NCBI RefSeq assembly: GCF_023347535.1
Contig: NZ_CP094473.1
Location: forward strand, 1,302,001-1,366,000
Source: Faecalibacterium sp. HTF-F
Lineage (GTDB): Bacteria; Bacillota; Clostridia; Oscillospirales; Ruminococcaceae
Direction: 5' to 3'
DNA: 64,000 bases
The notes under the pieces: model-generated
Database searches by the model: none
The model's input: only the letters and a program-made list of their open reading frames with translations
Told to the model about the DNA's origin: nothing
Shown: positions 33,800-39,709 of the stretch, piece by piece
Layout: every line of letters starts with the position of its first letter
Position numbering within the stretch: the first letter of the stretch is position 1
Translations under genes and position numbers: made by a program

Positions 33800-34141
33800 T
33801 CAGACTGCTCTCACCGCCGCGTTGTACAGCATCTCCAGAAACTGCACCGCGCTGGGCGCACCGGTCAGCGGGTAGCCTGCCAGCTGCTGCACATAGTCGG
33901 GGTTTGTGTCCCACGCGGTTCTCGTAGCCCTGCGGATCGCGCTTTGGATCGCCTTAGGGTCACAACATCGCTGATCTGCGATCGGAGTGTAGATCTCTTT
34001 CTCCACAGCCTGCAGGCGGTCCTCCTGCTCATAGGTCAGTTCGATACACCGGAGCAGGATGCTGTAGGCGCTCACATTGCGTGTGATGCCCATCGGGCGC
34101 AGCAGGTCATTGACTTGAGCGGACAAATCGGAAACGATCAT
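33800..34141 (-). CDS. Stand-alone Spo0A C-terminal-like DNA-binding protein
   Basis: 113 residues that align over nearly the whole length with the effector domain of the host Spo0A at 31372: LLRPMGITRNVSAY..L vs [26 protein letters not shown] vs [11 protein letters not shown], and AIQSAIRRATRTAW vs [14 protein letters not shown]. There is no receiver domain, so it cannot be phosphorylated. It may bind 0A-box-like DNA and affect host or element genes; this is inference. Start overlaps the stop of a 30-residue peptide gene (ATGA at 34138-34141), with no ribosome site of its own, so expression probably depends on translational coupling. Confidence 0.8.
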   Translation of the reverse strand: MIVSDLSAQVNDLLRPMGITRNVSAYSILLRCIELTYEQEDRLQAVEKEIYTPIADQRCCDPKAIQSAIRRATRTAWDTNPDYVQQLAGYPLTGAPSAVQFLEMLYNAAVRAV

Positions 34142-34230
34142 GCAATCATGAAGAACAGCCGGGCACCGTTCAGCAGAACGATCTCAAGCAGCGCGAGGAT
34201 CATCAGAGTGATAAGAACTGTAGTAACCAT
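34138..34230 (-). CDS. 30-residue hydrophobic peptide coupled to Spo0A-like gene
   Basis: Starts at the ATG at 34230 with a perfect AGGAGG site eight bases upstream (TACACT spacer). Product begins MVTTVLITLMILALLEIVLL and ends FFMIA: a single transmembrane helix with one Glu and one Arg. Its stop overlaps the next start (ATGA). It could be a leader that couples translation, a membrane tether/partner, or a toxin-like peptide; no family is recognised. Too short for standard gene calling but the ribosome site is strong. Confidence 0.6.
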   Translation of the reverse strand: MVTTVLITLMILALLEIVLLNGARLFFMIA

Positions 34231-34290
34231 AGTGTACCTCCTGAAAAATTGGCAAAAGAAAACCACCGTCCGGGTGGATGGCGGTTAAGA

Positions 34291-34494
34291 TTATTCGATG
34301 CCGGGCGGGAGCTTGCCAATCCCTTTCAATGCATCATAGGCACAGCGCGATGCAAGTTGCTCAGGCGGAACATCATTGTCGTATGCTTCACATTCTTCAT
34401 CATACGAGTGGTCAATCGGATGTTTCAGCAATGTTTCTTGAAGTTCTTTAATTACTTCTGGTGTGAAATAATCACTCATAGAACCGGATGCCAT
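34291..34494 (-). CDS. Hypothetical protein (67 residues)
   Basis: Acidic small protein, MASGSMSDYFTPEVIKEL.., with an amphipathic helical N-terminus and the segment PPEQLASRCAYDALKG near the end. GGAG lies about 10 bases before the ATG; an internal ATG five codons on (MSDYF) is another possible start. It overlaps the end of the JAB-like pseudogene by 23 bp, suggesting that the two were once one translation unit. No family recognised. Confidence 0.6.
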   Translation of the reverse strand: MASGSMSDYFTPEVIKELQETLLKHPIDHSYDEECEAYDNDVPPEQLASRCAYDALKGIGKLPPGIE

Positions 34495-34834
34495 ATTTTT
34501 TCATCTCCTTGATTGAATCACGAATTATGGATTCGGCTTCCTGAAGCAGTTGTTTGTCGGGCAATTGTTCCCTTGGAATGTCACTCAATGCGTTTACTTT
34601 TGTGAAAAGCCGGGAAGAAATAGCCTTGATGGTATTCGAATCATACTCTGACGTTTTCTCAATCGCGTAAATGTGCCCGTTATGACCAACTGCAGTCAGA
34701 AGCTTTATAGAATCGTCGTGTGCGAAGTTGTATAAATCGCCCTGCGAAAAAATACTGCAATCAGGATGGGTGTGAATGAAGATATCCTGATGAAGCCTTT
34801 TCCATTTATCAGATGGGAAAGTGTGGCATGACCG
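34472..34834 (-). pseudogene. JAB/MPN-like metalloprotease remnant, 5' end missing
   Basis: An open reverse frame of about 120 codons with no start codon. It contains FIHTHPDCSIFSQGDL: His-x-His, then Ser and Asp in the spacing of a JAMM zinc motif (HxH-x6-S-x2-D; the usual spacer is 7), followed by NGHIYAIEK. The glutamate helix that belongs upstream of HxH is absent, because a stop lies at 34835-34837. The gene appears cut at about 34805-34835, at the same place where the + strand gene at 34813 begins. Ends at 34472, before the 67-residue gene. Confidence 0.55.
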
Positions 34835-35073
34835 TCAACTTTGAAACGATGCAATGGCTGACGGACAAAAATATGGTTTTTCGTTATGAAGATGAGGATG
34901 CGTTCCGGTATGAGTATGAAGAACCGGAGTACACCTATCAGATCAATGCTGGTGGTCGTGTTGCGCTGGAAGAACAAAAGCATTTCACAAAGACTGAAAG
35001 GCGTGCCAACATTGCTCTTGGTTTGTCGGTTTTGAGCCTGCTTGTTGCCATTGCTACAGCCTTAAAAGGTTGA
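34813..35073 (+). CDS. Hypothetical small membrane protein, probably 5'-truncated
   Basis: 86 codons. The part after residue 15 looks real: an acidic stretch (RYEDEDAFRYEYEEPEY), then TYQINAGGRVALEEQK, which resembles the wing/end of small phage-type winged-helix proteins, and a C-terminal transmembrane helix (NIALGLSVLSLLVAIATAL). No ribosome site precedes the ATG at 34813, and the frame continues upstream without a start, consistent with loss of its N-terminus at the 34.8 kb junction. It overlaps the convergent 54-residue gene by 20 bp at the 3' end. Confidence 0.45.
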   Translation: MGKCGMTVNFETMQWLTDKNMVFRYEDEDAFRYEYEEPEYTYQINAGGRVALEEQKHFTKTERRANIALGLSVLSLLVAIATALKG

Positions 35074-35218
35074 TGACGTTGATGAGCAGCGCAATGATGG
35101 ACAGAGCGAAAGCAATACCGTATTTCAGGTCAAGGCGTGCATAGTATCGCTCGGTTTCCTCCAGCGTCTTCTTGTCAAGCTGCTCCTGTTCTTCCGGCGT
35201 GCGGGGAGAGTGATCCAT
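35054..35218 (-). CDS. Small tail-anchored membrane protein (54 residues)
   Basis: MDHSPRTPEEQEQLDKKTLE.. from the ATG at 35218, with AAAGGAGGTGAAGAAG upstream. An acidic/helical cytosolic head is followed by one C-terminal transmembrane helix (AFALSIIALLINVINLL). It is transcribed divergently from the XRE repressor from the promoter at 35272-35300, so it is likely under repressor control. No family is recognised, though short anchored proteins beside phage-type repressors are common in clostridial elements. Confidence 0.65.
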   Translation of the reverse strand: MDHSPRTPEEQEQLDKKTLEETERYYARLDLKYGIAFALSIIALLINVINLLRL

Positions 35219-35251
35219 CTTCTTCACCTCCTTTCGCTGAGAGTTCGTTAC

Positions 35252-35350
35252 GATTTGTTGATTACATGACAAGTATAGGCCGTTAAACAACATTTGTCAA
35301 GAGCAGGTTTGTTGATTTTTCCAACAAATCATCTTGACGTGCTGATTTGT
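35252..35350. promoter_or_regulatory. Operator region between divergent promoters
   Basis: Repeated GATTTGTTG / CAACAAATC-like half sites: 35252-35260, 35308-35315 facing 35322-35330 (TTTGTTG-N7-CAACAAA), a weaker one at 35285-35292 and one near 35343. They cover both promoters and are good candidates for XRE repressor binding. Confidence 0.55.
35272..35300 (-). promoter_or_regulatory. Promoter of the 54-residue gene
   Basis: Reverse strand TTGACA (35295-35300), 17-bp spacer, TATACT (35272-35277). Confidence 0.8.
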
Positions 35351-35362
35351 ACCTGCTATAAT
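35334..35362 (+). promoter_or_regulatory. Promoter of the XRE repressor
   Basis: TTGACG (35334-35339), 17-bp spacer, TATAAT (35357-35362) with TG at the extended position. Confidence 0.85.
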
Positions 35363-35384
35363 GATGGCGAAGGAGGTGAACAAA

Positions 35385-35768
35385 ATGACGATAGGCGAAC
35401 GAATTAAAGAAGTTAGAAAAAATGAAAAGCTGACTCAACAAGAGTTTGCTGACCGGCTGAACCTTAAACGGAACACCGTCGGCAGCTACGAGGTTAATGT
35501 TGTTGAACCCAGCGACCGTACTATTAAAGACATCTGCGATAAGTTCGGCGTCCGGGAAGCGTGGCTGCGTACCGGCGAGGGTGAAATGTTTGTGCAGGAC
35601 ACCCAGTCGGAGCAGGTGGCGGCTTTTCTGGCTGAGCTGACCAAGGATGACAGTGACACCTTTAAAAAGCGTTTTGTTGAAATGCTGGCAGGCCTGAGCC
35701 CGGCGGACTGGGAGCTGCTGGAGCACATGGCCGAAAAATTGACGCAAAAAAAAGAGGAAAGCCCATAA
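35385..35768 (+). CDS. XRE-family phage-type repressor
   Basis: 127 residues from the ATG at 35385, AAGGAGGTG upstream. N-terminal HTH_3 domain (MTIGERIKEVRKNEKLTQQE, then FADRLNLKRNTVGSYE) and the linker GVREAWLRTGEGEMF, which is typical of short immunity-type repressors in clostridial prophages and integrative elements. No peptidase domain, so not LexA/CI self-cleaving. It probably represses its own and the divergent promoter through the GATTTGTTG sites. The 3' end overlaps a terminator for the opposite-strand 34-residue gene. Confidence 0.9.
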   Translation: MTIGERIKEVRKNEKLTQQEFADRLNLKRNTVGSYEVNVVEPSDRTIKDICDKFGVREAWLRTGEGEMFVQDTQSEQVAAFLAELTKDDSDTFKKRFVEMLAGLSPADWELLEHMAEKLTQKKEESP

Positions 35769-35779
35769 AGGCTTCCCTC
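35746..35779 (-). terminator. Terminator of the 34-residue gene
   Basis: Reverse strand: GAGGGAAGCC / GGCTTTCCTC hairpin followed by eight T; it lies in the 3' end of the repressor gene. Confidence 0.75.
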
Positions 35780-35796
35780 GCGTGGTGGCTGGTTGC

Positions 35797-35901
35797 TTAT
35801 CCGATCAGGTGGCTTGCGTACACCCACACAAGCCGCAGCTGGCGGAAATCGGCTTTTTCCAGCAGTTTCAGAATGGCGTTGATGGTTTCTTGTCGTGTCA
35901 T
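35797..35901 (-). CDS. 34-residue protein of the repressor module
   Basis: MTRQETINAILKLLEKADFR.. ends YASHLIG; start at 35901 with CGGAGGATTG upstream and its own terminator after the stop. Short proteins of this pattern (charged helix with conserved LR-L-x-x-x-Y-x-x-x-L-L/I end) lie next to XRE repressors in many clostridial prophages and ICEs; their role is not known. Too short for ordinary gene callers, but RBS, codon pattern and terminator agree. Confidence 0.65.
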   Translation of the reverse strand: MTRQETINAILKLLEKADFRQLRLVWVYASHLIG

Positions 35902-36040
35902 GTTGCAATCCTCCGATCGGGTTTATGTTCAAGAACATTATACAACAATTTGGAGTTACATACAACAACTTTTGACAACTGAAAAGGCGCGAAAAATCCA
36001 CAAAAAATGGATTCTTTTCAACAGAAAAGGAGTGTCATGT

Positions 36041-36844
36041 ATGAAAAAAGTAGTTAAAGCACTCGCTGTATCACTGTGTATTGCGGCAACATTCATGTCT
36101 GCTACGGTGCCTGCGATGGCTGTTAGCCCGGCAGAGTATACAAGCACAGCCGTTCTGGAACAGTGCAACACAGCAACAGTGGCCGCGGTAGAGAACCTTA
36201 TCAGTCAGATTGGAACAGTAACAACTGCCCGCCGCCCGGCAATTGTGGCTGCCGTAAATGCCTATAATGAATTGGACGATGCAAGCAAGGCGCAGGTCAG
36301 TAACTTTGCGGTTCTGGCTGAAGCCCAGCAGGTGCTGGGACTGAAAGACGCTCTTGCAAAGCTGAAAATCAGTTACGATAAGGTCGAGGACGCAAGAAGC
36401 TATGTGTCACCCACGGAAGACCGACTGAGCAATCAAGGCAAAAGCTATATACTGCCCTTCTTTGTAAATGGCAGCACCAATGATCCGTCAATGTTTTTCA
36501 TGGTCCTGTGTAGCGGCAACAAATATGTGTACTTGGACACGATCACGATTCGCGCAGGCGAGTATAAATACACCTACACGATCGATTGGACGGATGTGGA
36601 CTGCGGCTATGATGGAAAGCATTACTGGGAACTGACATCTTTTATGGGCGATGATGAAGATATCCAGTGGTTTAAGAATATTTTGAGCGCTGATGAAATC
36701 ATTATCCGATACAGCGGCGATGGTGGCAGCATCGACCACACAGTCACCCCGGAAGAGCGTCAGGCAATTACGGATGTCTTGAACGCATATGATCTGTTCA
36801 AGGCAGCAAGCCCGACTGTGCGCGCAAAGGCTTTGAATAACTGA
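36041..36844 (+). CDS. Secreted protein of unknown function
   Basis: 267 residues from the ATG at 36041 (AAAAGGAG upstream). Clear signal peptide: MKKVVKALAVSLCIAATFMS.., cleavage after PAMA. Residues 30-105 form a helical module (VENLISQIGTV..., ARRPAIVAAVNAYNEL, ASKAQVSNFAVLAEAQ), seen once or many times in clostridial surface proteins. The middle part (120-235) looks beta-rich with many aromatic residues; the C-terminus has a second helical piece (EERQAITDVLNAYDLF). No cell-wall anchor. Cargo of the island; function unknown. Confidence 0.8.
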   Translation: MKKVVKALAVSLCIAATFMSATVPAMAVSPAEYTSTAVLEQCNTATVAAVENLISQIGTVTTARRPAIVAAVNAYNELDDASKAQVSNFAVLAEAQQVLGLKDALAKLKISYDKVEDARSYVSPTEDRLSNQGKSYILPFFVNGSTNDPSMFFMVLCSGNKYVYLDTITIRAGEYKYTYTIDWTDVDCGYDGKHYWELTSFMGDDEDIQWFKNILSADEIIIRYSGDGGSIDHTVTPEERQAITDVLNAYDLFKAASPTVRAKALNN

Positions 36845-36916
36845 TGTAAACTAAACAAAAACTCCCCCGGCGCGCCAACGCCGGGAGAATCAACAAGAAT
36901 ACAGGAGGACAAAATC

Positions 36917-37183
36917 ATGGGCTTTATGGATACTTTACAGAAAGAATCTTCTTACTCTACTGCATCCGGCAATTCGTACCAGTATGTGGTGCTGCAGGTG
37001 ACCTTGAAGGAAAAATTCATCGGTACTGGTTCCGGCAACCTGACTGAGCTGGAGAATGTCATCAACGAGCAGGCGGCCAAGGGCTATCGGCTGCATACCA
37101 TCACCACAGCCAACGGCGGCAGTAAGGGTCTGATGGGTGGTGACCGCATTCAGGCAACCATGGTGTTTGAAAAAGTGAACTGA
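36917..37183 (+). CDS. DUF4177 domain protein
   Basis: 88 residues, with AGGAGG upstream. Pattern YQYVVLQVTLKEKFIGTGS, LENVINEQAAKGYRLHTI and a final RIQATMVFEK fits DUF4177, small beta-alpha proteins of unknown role common in phages and Firmicutes. N-terminal 20 residues are not conserved. Its stop codon overlaps the start of the rhuM fragment (TGATG), so the two were co-translated. Confidence 0.82.
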   Translation: MGFMDTLQKESSYSTASGNSYQYVVLQVTLKEKFIGTGSGNLTELENVINEQAAKGYRLHTITTANGGSKGLMGGDRIQATMVFEKVN

Positions 37184-37620
37184 TGGAGAACCAGAACAAG
37201 GGCGAGATCATCATGTATCGGACCGAGGACGGTCTGACTGAGATACAGACCACGCTGGTGGATGATACGGTATGGCTGAACAGAGCGCAGATGGCAGAAC
37301 TGTTTCAGCATGACCGTTCTGTCATTGGAAGGCACATCAAGAACGTATTTGAAGAGGGTGAACTTGACCGAGAAAGGAATGTGCAAAATTTGCACATTCC
37401 AAATTCTGACAAATTGGTTGAGTTCTATAGTCTGGATGTTATCATCTCCGTTGGCTACCGTGTCAAGTCTCTTCGCGGCACCCAGTTCCGTATCTGGGCC
37501 AATGGTATTCTGAAAGAATATCTGAAGAAGGGCTTTGCCATCTGCAAAAGGCAATTGACATGTCTTTCAAAAAGCGCTGCCTCAAAAAAGGGGGAAAGCG
37601 CACGAGTGATAAACCTCTGA
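37183..37620 (+). pseudogene. RhuM-family protein, truncated
   Basis: The first ~120 residues match RhuM/virulence-type proteins: TVWLNRAQMAELFQHDRSVI, HIKNVFEEGELD, LDVIISVGYRVKSLRGTQFR and IWANGILKEYLKKGFA. After that (about 37545) the frame runs into unrelated sequence (ICKRQLTCLSKSA..) and ends; full-length RhuM is over 300 residues. The break coincides with the start of integrase-like coding in another frame, so a deletion has fused the two. RhuM function is unresolved; some are linked to toxin/defence-type loci. Confidence 0.75.
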
Positions 37621-38168
37621 GCCGCAAGACCCTTATGACGATCCGCTCAACAGAGATCAGCTTTGTGAAATGGTGCCGCCGGAACAAGTACAGCGCCCTG
37701 TTCCCTGAGCTGTCTATCCCGAAGAATGCCCGCATGGGGAAGAAAAATATTTTACAGCCGTCTGCATTGAAAATCCTGTTTGACGTGGACACCCGCCTTT
37801 ACTATGGCAAGCTGGTCTTTGACGAGTATATCTATGCCTACCGGTTTGCAGTTGCTACAGGTGTACGCCCCGGTGAACTTGTGGGGCTCTGGTACGGCGA
37901 CATTAAGGGGAACACGGTCAATCTGCGCCGCAGCATCAACCGGATGGATGAAGAAACCACCGGAAAGAATGAAAACGCTATTCGTTCGTTCGACATGGGG
38001 AAGAAAGCCTGTGAGGCATACGAAGCGCAGGTGGCCTTGCTGAAGGCTTCCGATATCCCGCTGAACTATACCACCCCTTTGTTCCAGATCCCGAACCAGA
38101 GGGCTTTATTCAAGCGCTGGAAGAAGTACCAGATGGTGCGCTTTTTGACGATAGCACATCAATTTTAA
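37560..38168 (+). pseudogene. Tyrosine integrase remnant
   Basis: About 200 codons. N-terminal SAM-like core-binding part (RSTEISFVKWCRRNKYSALF) and the first part of the catalytic domain with the first Arg of the R-H-R-Y set in ATGVRPGELVGLWYGDI. The arm-binding N-terminus is missing (no ribosome site at the ATG at 37560), and so are the H-x-x-R and nucleophile Tyr at the C-terminus; the frame stops 7 bases before attR. It is the integrase that once used the tRNA-Leu site, now inactive. Confidence 0.85.
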
Positions 38169-38174
38169 TTGCTC

Positions 38175-38190
38175 ACCCCCACTACCCGCA
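38175..38190. repeat. attR: direct repeat of tRNA-Leu 3' end
   Basis: ACCCCCACTACCCGCA, identical to 33713-33728 and followed by another AAAAAGCACG-type terminator. Confidence 0.85.
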
Positions 38191-38192
38191 CT

Positions 38193-38235
38193 AAAAAAGC
38201 ACGCTGATACGTTTGTATTGGCGTGCTTTTTCTTT
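38193..38235 (+). terminator. Original host terminator of tRNA-Leu
   Basis: AAAAAGCACGC / GCGTGCTTTTT hairpin with T-run, similar to 33735-33775. Confidence 0.8.
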
Positions 38236-38301
38236 GTACCATTTTGCAGGCAGCGTTGGGTTTTGCGCTGTATTTTTTTTTGAAAACACCAAAATAGAAA
38301 C

Positions 38302-38350
38302 AAAAAATCCTACGGACATTGCGTTTTCCAACGCAAATCCGTAGGATTTT
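38302..38350 (-). terminator. Terminator of tRNA-Thr
   Basis: Reverse strand: AATCCTACGGA..TTGCG / CGCAA..TCCGTAGGATT stem followed by T-run; begins right after the tRNA 3' end. Confidence 0.85.
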
Positions 38351-38426
38351 TGGAGCTACTGACCTGATTCGAACAGGCGACCTGCTCATTACGAGTGAGC
38401 TGCTCTACCAGCTGAGCCACAGTAGC
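38351..38426 (-). tRNA. tRNA-Thr (anticodon CGU)
   Basis: 76 nt on the reverse strand: acceptor GCTACTG / CAGTAGC with encoded TCCA end, D-loop TCAGCTGGTAGAGC, anticodon loop CTCGTAA giving CGU for ACG codons, T-arm CCTGTTCGAATCAGG. Confidence 0.97.
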
Positions 38427-38523
38427 ACACAGGCCTGATAACGAAAAATATTTTATCATACTTCCGGAATACTGTCAAGGCCGGATTTTTGCGCCTGCAA
38501 TGGTGCGAAAGATGCATTTGATA

Positions 38524-38560
38524 AAATAAAACTGCCCTTCGAGAAAAACTCAAAGAGCAG
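38524..38560 (-). terminator. Terminator of the GlsB/YeaQ gene
   Basis: Reverse strand CTGCTCTTTGAG / CTCGAAGGGCAG (G-U pairs allowed) then TTTTATTTTAT. Confidence 0.75.
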
Positions 38561-38580
38561 CCATGGCATAAAGTGAAAAA

Positions 38581-38820
38581 TTACTTGAACAGCTTGCGGC
38601 CGATCCAGATGCAGACGCAGGCACCCACAACGGACACGAGGATCTCGCCCACGATGCCAGTAGCACTCAGGCCGATCAGGCCGAACAGGATGCTGCCCAC
38701 AAAGCCGCCCAGAATGCCCAGCACAATGTTGCGCAGGGTGGAAGTTTCGCTGCCCATGATGCGGCCCGCAATGTAACCGGCCAGTGCACCGACCAGCAGA
38801 CTGAAGATGAAACCTAACAT
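38581..38820 (-). CDS. GlsB/YeaQ/YmgE family membrane protein
   Basis: 79 residues, three transmembrane helices. Gly-rich helix motifs GALAGYIAGRIMG and NIVLGILGGFVGSILFG are the family signature. Members are small stress-induced inner-membrane proteins of unknown function. AGGAGGT lies upstream of the ATG at 38820. Single gene with its own terminator; the nth gene upstream ends 18 bp before. Confidence 0.9.
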   Translation of the reverse strand: MLGFIFSLLVGALAGYIAGRIMGSETSTLRNIVLGILGGFVGSILFGLIGLSATGIVGEILVSVVGACVCIWIGRKLFK

Positions 38821-38838
38821 ATCAATACCTCCTGAAAT

Positions 38839-39531
38839 TTATGATCCTGCCGTCTGCGTACCGGATTGCTCCTGCGCATAGCGGCAGATGGCCTTCAAAC
38901 AACAGTGTTCGCATTCCGGTTTGCGCGCATTGCACACAGCCCGGCCATGCATCACAAAACGATGACACAGATCGCTGCCTTCCTCGGGCGGGATGATCTT
39001 CCACAGGGCCATTTCTACTTTCTGCGGCTCCTTGATGCCGTCCACAAGGCCGATCCTGTTGCACAGCCGGATGCAGTGGGTATCTGTCACGATGGCTGGC
39101 TTGCCAAACACATCGCCCATGATGAGGTTTGCGCTCTTGCGGCCCACGCCGGGCAGAGCCAGCAGTTCTTCAAAAGTGGCGGGGACCTGACAATCGTATT
39201 TGTCCCGCAGCATCCGCATACAGGCAGAGATATCCCGCGCTTTGGAGTGCCCAAGGCCGCAGGGCTTCACAATGGCTTCGATGTCCTCCGGTTCTGCGGC
39301 AGCCAGTGCGGCTACACTGGGGTACTTGGCGAACAGGTCCTCGACCACGATATTCACGCGGGCATCCGTACACTGCGCGGCCAGCCGGACACTGACAAGC
39401 AGCTGCCATGCATGGGCGTAGTCCAAGGTGCATCCGGCATCCGGATACTCTTTTTTCAGACGGTCAATGACCTCCAATGCCAGAGCCTTCCTGGCGGTAA
39501 GATCCTCCGGCACTTTTTGGCGAACAGACAT
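38839..39531 (-). CDS. nth: Endonuclease III (DNA N-glycosylase/AP lyase)
   Basis: 230 residues. Helix-hairpin-helix LPGVGRKSANLIMG with catalytic Lys in GRKSAN, catalytic Asp in VTDTHCIRLCNRIG, and the four-Cys [4Fe-4S] cluster C-x6-C-x2-C-x5-C in CNARKPECEHCCLKAIC. It removes oxidised pyrimidines and nicks the abasic site in base excision repair. One variation is SVRLAAQCTDARVN, a standard region. GGAGG is just upstream. Next gene in the same direction is the GlsB-like membrane protein. Confidence 0.96.
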   Translation of the reverse strand: MSVRQKVPEDLTARKALALEVIDRLKKEYPDAGCTLDYAHAWQLLVSVRLAAQCTDARVNIVVEDLFAKYPSVAALAAAEPEDIEAIVKPCGLGHSKARDISACMRMLRDKYDCQVPATFEELLALPGVGRKSANLIMGDVFGKPAIVTDTHCIRLCNRIGLVDGIKEPQKVEMALWKIIPPEEGSDLCHRFVMHGRAVCNARKPECEHCCLKAICRYAQEQSGTQTAGS

Positions 39532-39634
39532 TGTTCCACCTCCTTTGACAAAAAGCTAAGATGATAATACCATGTTTTGCATTTTTTGTAAACTGCAGCC
39601 GGGCATTATCTGAGAATGATTTTCAGATAAAGTA

Positions 39635-39663
39635 TTGCTCTCGCCGCATAAATGCGATATACT
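39635..39663 (+). promoter_or_regulatory. Promoter of rarA
   Basis: TTGCTC (39635-39640), 17 bp, TATACT (39658-39663). Confidence 0.7.
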
Positions 39664-39709
39664 ATAGAAAATACCGGGTTCTTTGCCCGGTATGGGAGGA
39701 GGGAACACG

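Larger units (their letters stand above)
33713..38190. mobile_element. Decayed integrative element in tRNA-Leu
   Basis: About 4.5 kb between the 16-bp direct repeats. Typical content at both ends: intact tRNA with element-borne terminator on the left, truncated tyrosine integrase next to attR and the displaced host terminator on the right. Inside: XRE repressor with divergent promoters, several ORFs of 30-90 codons, Spo0A-C-like regulator, secreted protein, broken rhuM. Gene density, short genes and lower GC (around 35 kb and 37 kb) differ from the flanks. No conjugation, replication or packaging genes remain, so it is not autonomously mobile. Confidence 0.85.

Noticed and set aside
35782..35982. 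Forward frame of 66 codons
   Set aside because: It is opposite the 34-residue gene, which has RBS and terminator; no RBS of its own.
36861..36889. CTCCCCCGGCG/CGCCGGGAG hairpin after the secreted protein gene as forward terminator
   Set aside because: No T-run on the forward side; a T-run exists only on the reverse strand, where no gene ends. Left unassigned.
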